In this document: piece by piece, positions 1 through 5,888 of the stretch
Layout: the number at the start of each line of letters is the position of its first letter
How positions within the stretch are numbered: position 1 is the stretch's first letter
Assembly: GCA_021783385.1 (NCBI GenBank)
Contig: JAJXTX010000162.1
Location: 1 to 5,991 of the forward strand
DNA from: Pseudomonadota bacterium
Lineage (GTDB): Bacteria > Pseudomonadota > Gammaproteobacteria > Xanthomonadales > Rhodanobacteraceae
DNA: 5,991 nucleotides
Direction of reading: 5' to 3'
Notes under the pieces: generated by a model
The model's input: only the letters and a program-made list of their open reading frames with translations
Databases searched by the model: none
Told to the model about the DNA's origin: nothing
Made by a program: the position numbers and the translations under genes

Positions 1-258
1 CCCGAGGCGCGCAAGCCGGCGTGGAAGGTGTGGGCGGATTTCGGGCCCTACGGCGAACGCAAGACCAGCGCGCAGATCGTGGCGCTGTATCGCGCGGAGG
101 ATCTGCTCGGGCGGCAGATCGTGGGCGTGCTCAACTTTCCGGAAAAGCAGATCGGGCCGTTCCGCTCGCAGTTCCTGCTGACCGGCTTCCACACCGACGC
201 GGGCGTGGTGATCACCGCGCTGGAACGTCCGGTGCCGAACGGCAGCCGGTTGGCCTGA
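1..258 (+). CDS. csaA: CsaA-type tRNA-binding domain protein, C-terminal part
   Basis: This is the last 85 codons of a small OB-fold tRNA-binding protein of the CsaA family; the start lies before the window. It reads in frame from base 1 ([15 protein letters not shown]...) to a TGA at 256-258. Characteristic CsaA blocks are visible: PEARKP-W-K-W-DFG near the left edge, KTSAQI..LY (a CsaA signature before the last strands), [17 protein letters not shown] and the terminal PVPNG..L. CsaA proteins are usually about 110 residues, so about 25 N-terminal residues are missing. Members are homodimers related to the C-terminal domain of methionyl-tRNA synthetase; they bind tRNA and were also described as export-related chaperones in Bacillus. 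It ends 15 bp before the stop codon of the convergent MBL gene. The family call is firm; the physiological role is not settled for the family. Confidence 0.9.
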   Translation, partial: PEARKPAWKVWADFGPYGERKTSAQIVALYRAEDLLGRQIVGVLNFPEKQIGPFRSQFLLTGFHTDAGVVITALERPVPNGSRLA

Positions 259-267
259 GCCGGTCGC

Positions 268-284
268 GCTGCCTCAGCGGCAGC
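268..284. repeat. Perfect 6-bp GC-rich hairpin at convergent gene ends
   Basis: GCTGCC (268-273) and GGCAGC (279-284) form a perfect inverted repeat around TCAGC, in the 15-bp gap and last codons between two convergent genes. It could slow polymerase or protect 3' ends in either direction. There is no T-run on either side, so it is not a classical intrinsic terminator. It may be chance in GC-rich DNA. Confidence 0.35.
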
Positions 285-1206
285 TCGCATCGAGCCAGAT
301 GGCGAGCCCCTGCGCATTCAGCTCGATGTCCATCGCCAGCAGCTGACACAAAGCCTCGCGTCCACGCGTCCAGCCGTGCGCCTGGGCGCGTTCGGCGTAC
401 AGATCGGTCAGTGATGCCATCAGCGCCGCGTGCCGATCGGGCTGCCCGGCAGCGGCGCGCACCAGCGCGACCATCGCATCGATCTGCGCGTGCAGGTCCG
501 CAGCCAGCCGAACCACATCCTCGACGCGGCCGAAGTGGGTGAGGTACATCGCGGTTGGCTGCAGTGCGATCAGCCGATCGATCGACGCGTGCAGCGCGAC
601 TGGATCGAACTGCACCGGCGAGGTGGTGGGCAGGATGAACGGTCCGTTGGCGCTGTCGAACTCGCGGTAGCTGAGGCCAAAGGTGTCGCCGGTGAAGCAG
701 ACATTGGCACGCGCGTCGAACACGCACAGGTGGTGTCGGGCGTGACCGGGCGTATCGAGGCAGCGCAGTGCGCGGCCCGCCAGCTCCACCACGTGGCCAT
801 CGGCAGCCTCGACCACGCGCTCGGCGGCAATCGGCCGCAGCCGTCCATACGTCTGCTCCATCACCGCCTCGCCGTAGACCGCGCTGGCGCCGGCCCACAG
901 CTGGGCGGGGTCGATCATGTGGCGGGCACCGCGCGGGTGCACCAGCAGCCGCGCGTTCGGCAGCCGGGCGATCAGCTCGCCGGCGCCGCCGGCGTGATCC
1001 AGATGCACATGAGTGAGGATCAGCCAGTCGACCGCCGCCGGACTCAGCCCGACCTCGTCCAGCGCGGCCAGCAGGCGCGGCACCGCGTGGTTGGTGCCGC
1101 AGTCGATGAAGGCGGCGCGACCCCGTTCGACCAGCAGATACGCCGCGTCAAACTGTGGCCGCACGAAGCCGGTGTCGATCGTGTGGATGCCATCCAGGTC
1201 GCTCAT
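274..1206 (-). CDS. MBL-fold metallo-hydrolase (310 aa)
   Basis: This is a cytoplasmic metallo-beta-lactamase-fold hydrolase without a visible signal peptide. The metal site is complete: THVHLDH at residues 65-71 (H66, H68, D70, H71), TPGH at 152-155 (H155), GDT at 173-175 (D174) and LTHFGR with H224. These residues supply both zinc or iron positions of the glyoxalase II-like arrangement, so it should be catalytically competent. A helical tail at about 230-310 follows the fold, as in several uncharacterised MBL subfamilies. The substrate cannot be read from sequence. I chose ATG at 1206, preceded by a GAGAC element with a 6-nt gap to the start, because the MBL fold begins at once with SDLDGIHTIDTGF. 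An in-frame ATG at 1272 would add 22 non-conserved-looking residues and has no ribosome binding site. The gene converges with the csaA-like gene and diverges from the cupredoxin gene. TGA stop at 274-276. Confidence 0.88.
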   Translation of the reverse strand: MSDLDGIHTIDTGFVRPQFDAAYLLVERGRAAFIDCGTNHAVPRLLAALDEVGLSPAAVDWLILTHVHLDHAGGAGELIARLPNARLLVHPRGARHMIDPAQLWAGASAVYGEAVMEQTYGRLRPIAAERVVEAADGHVVELAGRALRCLDTPGHARHHLCVFDARANVCFTGDTFGLSYREFDSANGPFILPTTSPVQFDPVALHASIDRLIALQPTAMYLTHFGRVEDVVRLAADLHAQIDAMVALVRAAAGQPDRHAALMASLTDLYAERAQAHGWTRGREALCQLLAMDIELNAQGLAIWLDASCR

Positions 1207-1236
1207 GCCGGTCTCGTACGCAAGTGCTGATCGGCC

Positions 1237-1242
1237 AGCGTA
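1237..1242 (-). promoter_or_regulatory. Possible -10 element for the MBL hydrolase gene
   Basis: On the minus strand the hexamer TACGCT (1242 to 1237) fits the TAnnnT pattern and sits about 31 nt before the ATG at 1206. That leaves a leader of roughly 25 nt with a GAGAC element near the start codon. No good -35 is seen; the hexamer at the usual distance, ATGATC, is poor. This is a low-confidence suggestion based on position. Confidence 0.25.
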
Positions 1243-1327
1243 GCAAATCGGTCCGATGCGATCATCCGCCATGCGTCGCGGGCGCGCGGGCAGCGCACGG
1301 CGGCAGGCGGCGGCCCTGAAAAATGGG

Positions 1328-1333
1328 TAGGCT
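1328..1333 (+). promoter_or_regulatory. Possible -10 element for the cupredoxin/EAL operon
   Basis: TAGGCT fits the TAnnnT pattern and lies about 31 nt upstream of the ATG at 1364, which would give a short leader of about 24 nt containing the AGGGG ribosome binding site. Upstream sequence is GC-rich with no convincing -35, so any promoter here may need an activator or use an alternative sigma factor. Position in a divergent intergenic region supports a promoter somewhere in 1207-1363; the exact hexamer is a guess. Confidence 0.25.
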
Positions 1334-1352
1334 AGGCAACGACGGTTGCGGC

Positions 1353-1357
1353 AGGGG
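1353..1357 (+). promoter_or_regulatory. Ribosome binding site deciding the cupredoxin start
   Basis: AGGGG ends 6 nt before ATG 1364. It lies inside the sequence that would be coding if translation began at the in-frame TTG at 1346, so it supports 1364 as the start. The protein then opens directly with a standard signal peptide. Confidence 0.65.
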
Positions 1358-1363
1358 TATCCG

Positions 1364-2017
1364 ATGCGTGTGTGGCTGGCGGTGGCATGGCTTCTTGCGT
1401 GGAGCGCATCGCCGGTGCGCGCGGCGGGGTTGACCGTGCATCTGAATGACAGCCACGGCCACGCCGCCGGCAACGCGGTGGTCATCCTGACGCCCGCGCA
1501 GCCCGCGGCCGATAGCGCTCCCGCACCGCTGCCGGCGACCCATGTGATCGATCAGAAAGACGAGACCTTCCTGCCCTACGTGCAGCTGTTGCGCCCCGGC
1601 GACAGGGTGGTGTTCCGCAACAGCGATGACACCCGCCATCACGTCTACTCCTTTTCGCCGATCCGGAAATTCGATTTCGTGCTGCGCCCGGGCGAGAGCT
1701 CGCCGCCGCTGCAGCTGGACCAGGCCGGCATTGCCGCGGTCGGCTGCAATATCCACGATCACATGATCAGCTACCTGTTCGTCTCCGCGGCGCCGCTGAT
1801 CGCCCTGTCTGACCGCAGCGGCAATGCCAGCTTTGCCCGGCTCGCTCCCGGCCGCTATACCGCGCAGGTCTGGCACCCGCAGCTGTACCCCGGTCAGCCG
1901 CAGCCGAGCCAGCCGGTGACGATTGCCGAAGGGGCGGGCACGCAGATGCTGTCCTTCACCCTTTCGCTGATCCCCGATCCGCGCATGCCGATGGATCGCG
2001 GACGCCTGGATTACTGA
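1364..2017 (+). CDS. Secreted cupredoxin-domain protein ('methylamine utilization protein' type)
   Basis: This 217-aa protein has a Sec signal peptide (hydrophobic run 3-13, probable cleavage after VRA, residue 20). The mature protein begins with a strand like that of carboxypeptidase regulatory-like folds (LTVHLNDSHGHAAGNAVVIL). A cupredoxin core follows: RPGDRVVFRNSDDTRHHVYSF (78-97) and the ligand loop GCNIHDHM (127-134), then strand ISYLFV. C128, H131, M134 and H92 or H93 match a type-1-like copper site. The C-terminal block (G-N-A-S-F..L-A-P-G-R-Y..V-W-H-P, about 153-172) again resembles regulatory-like beta domains. Extra histidines (H26, H31, H33, H133) could bind metal too. Databases often call such proteins 'methylamine utilization' by likeness to Mau cluster products, but no methylamine dehydrogenase gene is here. 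Its stop overlaps the next gene's start (TGATG), pointing to co-translation and a shared job with the EAL protein. Copper binding is inferred, not shown. Confidence 0.85.
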   Translation: MRVWLAVAWLLAWSASPVRAAGLTVHLNDSHGHAAGNAVVILTPAQPAADSAPAPLPATHVIDQKDETFLPYVQLLRPGDRVVFRNSDDTRHHVYSFSPIRKFDFVLRPGESSPPLQLDQAGIAAVGCNIHDHMISYLFVSAAPLIALSDRSGNASFARLAPGRYTAQVWHPQLYPGQPQPSQPVTIAEGAGTQMLSFTLSLIPDPRMPMDRGRLDY

Positions 2018-4383
2018 TGCCGAGGCTGCCGGCGATGGGCTTTCGCCTGCGGCTGGCGCTGTTTTTTGTCGCGACCCTGGTGACCGTGCAGCTGCTCACC
2101 GCCGGGCTGGTCTACGAGGTGACGCGCCACGCGCTGATCAGCGAAGGCGAGCGGCAGCTGACCGCCAACGCGCGCGCCTTCGAGGCGCAGATGGACGACA
2201 TCTCGGCGCGCGTGGCCGGCAACGTCGAGGTGCTCTCGCTCGACTACGCGCTGCGTTCGGCCATCGCCGAGCGCGATCGCGGCACCGTGCTGTCGGTGCT
2301 GCGCAATCACGGCCGCCGGGTGGGCGCCTCGCGCATGCTGCTGATCGGCCTCGACGGCCGCGTCCAGGCCGACACCGCCGGGGCCACGCCGCCGTTGACG
2401 CGCTTCCCGTTTCCTGACCTGATGCGCAGTGCCTACATGCGGCGCACCGCGGCCGTGGTGGCGACGGACGGCAAGGCCGCATGGGTGGTGGTGGTGCCGA
2501 TCTATGCGCCGCAGCCGGTGGCGATGGTGGTGGTGTACGTGCCGCTGGACGATGCGCTGCTGGCGCATCTGCAGCATCTCTCTGCGTTGCCGCGGGATCT
2601 GGAACTGGCGGCGCAGCTGACGCCCGGACACTGGAGCGTGGTGGCGCGCGGCGACCGCCATGCCGGCATGCTCGCCAGCCTGGTGGCAGCGCATCAGCCG
2701 CTGCCGCGCAAGCCGCGGCTGACCGTGGTCGATGGCCAGCAGTACATGGTGCTGGCGCAGCCACTGCAGCAGCCCGCCAGCAGCCGGCCGGTAATGGCCG
2801 TGCTGGGCTATTCGCTGGACAGTGCGCTGCAGCCGTTCCGCGCCGTGGGCATCGCGTGGGGCAGCCTGCTGGCGCTGGGCTTCGGCGTGGGGCTGCTGGG
2901 CGCCTGGCTGACCGCCCGCAGCGTGGCCCGACCGATCGAATCGCTGGCGCTGGCCGCGCGGCGCATCGAGGCCGGCGACTACGGCGCGCCGCCGGGGATG
3001 CCGCGGCATGACGAGATCGGACAGCTGGCCGCCACCTTCGCCAGCATGACCGCCGCGATCCGCCAGCGCGAGCAGCACATTCGCCATCAGGCAATGCACG
3101 ACAGCGTGACCGGTCTGCCCAACCGCGCGGCGGCCGAGCTGGCGATCGATCAGTGGCTGGCCGCCGCCGGCAGCGCGGGCGGCGCGGTGCTGATGATCGG
3201 CCTCACGCGCGTACCGGACATCATCAAGACGATGGGCCACGCGCTGTGCGACCGGCTGATGCTCGATGCCAGCGAACGCATCCGCCGCACCGCGGTCGAG
3301 GCCTATCTGGCGCGCATCACCGACATGCAGTTCATGCTGTGGCTGCCGCAGGCCGACGAGCCCGCCGCCACCGCGGTCGCCATCCACCTGCTGGATGCGC
3401 TCAACCTGCCGTACCAGGATACCGATGTGACCATTGACGGCCTGCCGTCGATCGGCATCGCGCTGGCGCCCGCCGACGGCAGCGACGCCGCCACGCTGCT
3501 GCGCCATGCGGAAGTCGCCCAGTTTGCGGCCAGCGGCTCCAGCGCCGCGCTGAGCATCTACGACGCGGCCACCGACCCGCATCGCCCCGAGCGGCTGTCG
3601 CTGATGGGCGACCTGCGCGAGGCGCTGGAGGGCAGCAAGCTGTCGCTGCACTACCAGCCCAAGCTCGACCTTGGCCAGCGCCGCATCGAAGGCGTGGAGG
3701 CGCTGGTGCGCTGGCAGCATCCGCGGCTGGGATGGGTGCCGCCGGACAGCTTCATCGGCATGGCCGAGGACACCGGCAATATCCATCGGGTCACGCGCTG
3801 GGCGCTGGCCACGGCGCTGGCGCAGGCAAAGCGCTGGCGCGCCCGCGGTCTGCCGCTGCAGGTGGCCGTCAACCTGTCGGCGCGCGACCTGGAGGATCGC
3901 GAGCTGCCGGCGCGGATCGGCGCGCTGCTGGCGATCTACGCGCTGCCGCCGGACTGCCTCACGCTGGAGGTGACCGAGCGCGCAGTGATCAGCGAGCGCG
4001 ACACCGCCATCCAGATCCTGCGGCGTGTGGCCGAGCAAGGCATCGGCATCGCGATCGACGATTTCGGCGTGGGCCAGGCCACGTTCGCCTACCTGCGCCA
4101 TCTGCCGGTAAGCGAGCTGAAGATCGACCAGATGTTCATCAAGCACCTGGCGACCGATCGCAACGACCAGATCATCGTGCGCTCGCTGGTCGACCTCAGC
4201 CACCGGCTGGGCTATCGGGTGACTGCCGAGGGCGTGGAGAGCCAGGGCGCGCTGGATTACCTGGCTGCGATCGGCTGCGATTGCGCGCAGGGCTATTTCA
4301 TCGCGCCTGCGCTCGACGTGGACGGGTTCGCCGCATTCCTCACCGCGCGGGGCGGCACGGTCGGCGTGCGCACGCCGCCGTGA
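2017..4383 (+). CDS. Membrane c-di-GMP phosphodiesterase: periplasmic sensor, HAMP, degenerate GGDEF, intact EAL
   Basis: The 788-aa protein has TM1 at about 11-33, a periplasmic sensor at about 34-276 that looks Cache-like (helix, then LLIGLDGRVQADT), TM2 at about 277-299, and HAMP at about 300-352 (ARPIESL, DEIGQL). A GGDEF-like domain follows at about 356-520, then EAL at about 528-776. The GGDEF motif is replaced by TDMQF (435-439), and the metal/substrate region near 395-412 is also altered, so cyclase activity is not expected. In EAL, all metal and catalytic positions stand: E561 of EAL, N619, E651 of EVTE, D681-D682, K702, E738 and Q758, with the spacing of active enzymes. Loop 6 reads DDFGVGQAT instead of DDFGTGYSS. 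It should hydrolyse c-di-GMP to pGpG at the inner membrane under periplasmic control. The ATG at 2017 overlaps the cupredoxin stop; an ATG at 2035 (MGFRLRLALFF), with GAGG 9 nt upstream, is an alternative start. Confidence 0.92.
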   Translation: MPRLPAMGFRLRLALFFVATLVTVQLLTAGLVYEVTRHALISEGERQLTANARAFEAQMDDISARVAGNVEVLSLDYALRSAIAERDRGTVLSVLRNHGRRVGASRMLLIGLDGRVQADTAGATPPLTRFPFPDLMRSAYMRRTAAVVATDGKAAWVVVVPIYAPQPVAMVVVYVPLDDALLAHLQHLSALPRDLELAAQLTPGHWSVVARGDRHAGMLASLVAAHQPLPRKPRLTVVDGQQYMVLAQPLQQPASSRPVMAVLGYSLDSALQPFRAVGIAWGSLLALGFGVGLLGAWLTARSVARPIESLALAARRIEAGDYGAPPGMPRHDEIGQLAATFASMTAAIRQREQHIRHQAMHDSVTGLPNRAAAELAIDQWLAAAGSAGGAVLMIGLTRVPDIIKTMGHALCDRLMLDASERIRRTAVEAYLARITDMQFMLWLPQADEPAATAVAIHLLDALNLPYQDTDVTIDGLPSIGIALAPADGSDAATLLRHAEVAQFAASGSSAALSIYDAATDPHRPERLSLMGDLREALEGSKLSLHYQPKLDLGQRRIEGVEALVRWQHPRLGWVPPDSFIGMAEDTGNIHRVTRWALATALAQAKRWRARGLPLQVAVNLSARDLEDRELPARIGALLAIYALPPDCLTLEVTERAVISERDTAIQILRRVAEQGIGIAIDDFGVGQATFAYLRHLPVSELKIDQMFIKHLATDRNDQIIVRSLVDLSHRLGYRVTAEGVESQGALDYLAAIGCDCAQGYFIAPALDVDGFAAFLTARGGTVGVRTPP

Positions 4384-4399
4384 ACACGCCGGCGGGGCC

Positions 4400-4455
4400 G
4401 ATCAGGTCGGCGCGATCTGCTCGGCCCGATCTGCTCAGCGCGATCAGGCCGACGC
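4400..4455. repeat. Four tandem copies of a degenerate 14-bp repeat
   Basis: Four contiguous 14-bp units, each starting with GATC, are GATCAGGTCGGCGC (4400), GATCTGCTCGGCCC (4414), GATCTGCTCAGCGC (4428) and GATCAGGCCGACGC (4442). Units 1 and 4 agree at 12 of 14 positions, as do units 2 and 3, giving an A-B-B-A order. The array fills most of the gap between the convergent EAL and pirin genes. Unit 4 supplies the pirin stop codon (4444-4446) and its last three codons. Flanking sequence on both sides does not continue the pattern. Unit 1 and its edge also contain a small hairpin, GCCGA-TCAGG-TCGGC (4397-4411). No function is known to me; slippage duplication at a gene end is the simplest origin. 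Confidence 0.75.
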
Positions 4456-5145
4456 GTCCACCAGCACCAGCTCGGCATCCTCCAGCGCCGTGATCCGCAG
4501 CACCGGTTCGCTGCGGATGGCAGCGCCATCGCGCGTGGCCAGCCGCACCCCGTTAAGTTCCACCGCGCCCTTCGACGGCACCAGGTAGCCGTAGCGGCCC
4601 TCGGCCAGCGCGTACTCGGCGGTTTCGCCGGCCTTGAGGCTGGCTCCGAGCACGCGCGCATCGGTACGTAGCGGCAGCGCCTCGGTGTCCTCGCTGAAGC
4701 CACTGGCCAGGGCCACGAAGCGACCCGCGCGATCGCCCACCGGAAACGGCCGCGCACCCCACGCCGGCGGCTGCCCGTGCTGGCGGGGGATGATCCAGAT
4801 CTGGAAGATCCGCGTGGTGCCAGGCTCCAGGTTGTATTCCGAATGGGTGATGCCGCTGCCGGCGCTCATCACCTGCACGTCGCCCGCCTCGGTGCGGCCC
4901 TCGTTGCCGAGGTTGTCGCGATGGCTGATGGCCCCTTCGCGCACGTAGGTGATGATTTCCATATCGGCATGCGAGTGCGGCGGGAAGCCGGTCTGCGGCG
5001 CGATGGTGTCGTCGTTCCACACGCGCAGCGCGCCCCAGCCCATGCGCTGCGGGTCGCTGTAGCCGGCGAACGAAAAGTGGTGCCTGGCATCCAGCCACCC
5101 ATGGTTGGCTCCGCCCAGGCGGTCGAAGGGTCTGCGTTCAATCAC
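4444..5145 (-). CDS. Pirin family bicupin protein, YhhW-like (possible quercetin 2,3-dioxygenase)
   Basis: This 233-aa cytoplasmic bicupin matches the pirin/YhhW family in length and layout. The N-terminal cupin carries FPPHSHADMEIITYV (54-68) and SGITHSEYN (97-105). H57, H59, H101 and E103 form the metal site known in pirins. MIERRPFDRLGGANHGWLDARHHFSFAGY is reduced here to its key features: the family's usual opening, with GWLDARHHFSFA at 16-27. The C-terminal cupin (about 150-233) lacks metal ligands, as is typical. Bacterial relatives show quercetinase activity in vitro; physiological roles are unclear and include redox or stress-linked regulation. The start is GTG at 5145, supported by GGAG with a 7-nt spacer (5153-5156) and by the conserved N-terminus beginning there. 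It is transcribed alone from its own likely promoter, converges with the EAL gene, and its last codons are formed by the 14-bp repeat. Confidence 0.93.
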   Translation of the reverse strand: MIERRPFDRLGGANHGWLDARHHFSFAGYSDPQRMGWGALRVWNDDTIAPQTGFPPHSHADMEIITYVREGAISHRDNLGNEGRTEAGDVQVMSAGSGITHSEYNLEPGTTRIFQIWIIPRQHGQPPAWGARPFPVGDRAGRFVALASGFSEDTEALPLRTDARVLGASLKAGETAEYALAEGRYGYLVPSKGAVELNGVRLATRDGAAIRSEPVLRITALEDAELVLVDASA

Positions 5146-5152
5146 GACGTGG

Positions 5153-5156
5153 CTCC
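5153..5156 (-). promoter_or_regulatory. Ribosome binding site supporting a GTG start for the pirin gene
   Basis: On the minus strand GGAG lies 7 nt before GTG 5145. It settles the use of GTG as start, because no ATG occurs near the conserved N-terminus. Confidence 0.65.
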
Positions 5157-5162
5157 GGTAGT

Positions 5163-5188
5163 CGATACGCGCCGCGATTGGCGCATCG
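5163..5188 (-). repeat. Bulged inverted repeat in the pirin gene leader
   Basis: GCGCC (5169-5173) and GGCGC (5180-5184) pair around a 6-nt loop. CGAT (5163-5166) and ATCG (5185-5188) extend the stem across a 2-nt bulge, giving 9 paired bases. It falls at the predicted transcription start and early leader of the pirin gene, 18-43 bp before its GTG. It could be a regulator's operator or an RNA stem in the 5' leader. There is no T-run, so a terminator is unlikely. Confidence 0.5.
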
Positions 5189-5192
5189 CCCG

Positions 5193-5221
5193 AAGATAGA
5201 GGCTGACCGCCGGCACTTGAA
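5193..5221 (-). promoter_or_regulatory. Probable sigma-70 promoter of the pirin gene
   Basis: Reading the minus strand, TTCAAG (-35, 5221-5216) and TATCTT (-10, 5198-5193) are separated by exactly 17 bp. The -10 matches TATAAT at four of six positions and the -35 matches TTGACA at three of six. Transcription would start near 5186, giving a leader of about 40 nt containing the inverted repeat and the GGAG site. This is the best-formed promoter in the window. Confidence 0.55.
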
Positions 5222-5277
5222 CGCGCGTGGAAGAAACAGTCTGTCGCGAAGGGGCGTAATCGCGCATGTGCATGGAT

Positions 5278-5859
5278 TCACGGCCTCTGATCCAGCAAGG
5301 GCGTGACCACTCGCTGCAGGCGCAGCGCCGTCCATTCGGGGTTGCGGTCCTTCCAGCCGTCGTCCACCAGCCGGCCGTCCCGGTCGATGGTGAAACTCAC
5401 CGGCAGCCGCCAGATGCGGCCGTAGCCCGGCACATGCGGGTCGCCGAGCAGGCCTGTTGGAAAGTCGAGGGTGCGCGACACGGCGCGCACCTTGTCCAGC
5501 TCATCGGGGGTGTCGAGACTGAAGCCGAGTACCACCAGGCCGTCTTTGGCGTGCTGCCTTGCATAGCGCGAAAGCAGCGGCAATTCCTCCCGGCAGGGTG
5601 CGCACCAGGTGGCCCAGAACGTCACGATGACCACCTTGCCGCGCAGGTCGCGCGTGGCGATCTGTTGGCCATCCAGCGTGGTGAGGGTGATCGGCGGCGC
5701 CGCTTGGCCCACGACCAGATCGTTGGCGTGCGCCGGTACCTGACACAGCGTCAGCAGCAGGCTCATCAGGCCGAGCCGCAGCAGCGCCCTCGCATGACGC
5801 CGTAAGCATGCGAGGCTGGCGTGACGAACACGCAATCCATTATTTGTTTCTGCAGTCAT
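5278..5859 (-). CDS. TlpA/ResA-type periplasmic thiol-disulfide oxidoreductase
   Basis: This 193-aa exported thioredoxin-fold protein has a basic N-region, a hydrophobic stretch around 29-39 and a likely cleavage after AHA (residue 45), ending the signal at about QVPAHA-NDLV. The fold begins with VGQAAPPITLTTLDG (50-64), a typical TlpA opening. The active site is WCAPC at 85-89 (C86, C89) in FWATWCAPCREELP, and the cis-proline is P153 in RLPVSFTIDRDG. Family members usually reduce disulfides in the periplasm, for example in cytochrome c maturation or copper-site assembly; the partner here is unknown. I chose ATG 5859, preceded by GGATGGA with 6 nt between its last GGA and the ATG. The signal N-region is then long (about 28 residues). 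An in-frame GTG at 5892 would overlap the upstream gene's stop (GTGA) but lengthen this region further. It probably forms an operon with the beta-barrel gene, 29 bp away. Confidence 0.9.
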   Translation of the reverse strand: MTAETNNGLRVRHASLACLRRHARALLRLGLMSLLLTLCQVPAHANDLVVGQAAPPITLTTLDGQQIATRDLRGKVVIVTFWATWCAPCREELPLLSRYARQHAKDGLVVLGFSLDTPDELDKVRAVSRTLDFPTGLLGDPHVPGYGRIWRLPVSFTIDRDGRLVDDGWKDRNPEWTALRLQRVVTPLLDQRP

Positions 5860-5888
5860 GGCAAGTCCATCCGGTGAGAGCCGAGTAG

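Noticed and set aside
430..1230. Long plus-strand frame across the MBL gene, and a similar minus-strand frame at 1262-1876 across the cupredoxin gene.
   Set aside because: Both are low-complexity shadows of genes whose opposite-strand products have intact catalytic or ligand motifs.
1207..1485. N-terminal extension of the MBL hydrolase frame up to 1485.
   Set aside because: It would run antisense through the cupredoxin start and signal peptide, shows no conserved sequence, and the MBL fold begins directly after ATG 1206.
1364..2017. A role in methylamine oxidation, as the common database name would suggest.
   Set aside because: No methylamine dehydrogenase subunits or maturation genes are in the window, and the coupled neighbour is a c-di-GMP enzyme. 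The name reflects sequence likeness only.
2485..2535. Runs of GTG/GGT in the EAL gene (WVVVV and MVVVYV codons) as a simple-sequence repeat.
   Set aside because: They encode hydrophobic beta strands of the periplasmic sensor with a preferred valine codon; the runs are short and broken by other codons.
2011..4203. A 730-codon open frame on the minus strand, antisense to almost the whole EAL gene.
   Set aside because: Its translation is rich in R, Q, H, A and G with no recognisable domain, as expected from the complementary frame of a GC-rich gene with strong codon bias. The plus-strand protein has a full, conserved domain order.
5222..5277. Possible intrinsic terminator after the TlpA-like gene: CGCGA and TCGCG around a 10-nt loop, with a T-rich stretch (TGTTTCTT) further on in the minus strand.
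   Set aside because: The stem is only 5 bp and the T-rich stretch is separated from it by several bases, so it does not meet the usual form. The following pirin gene having its own promoter is still consistent with termination somewhere here.
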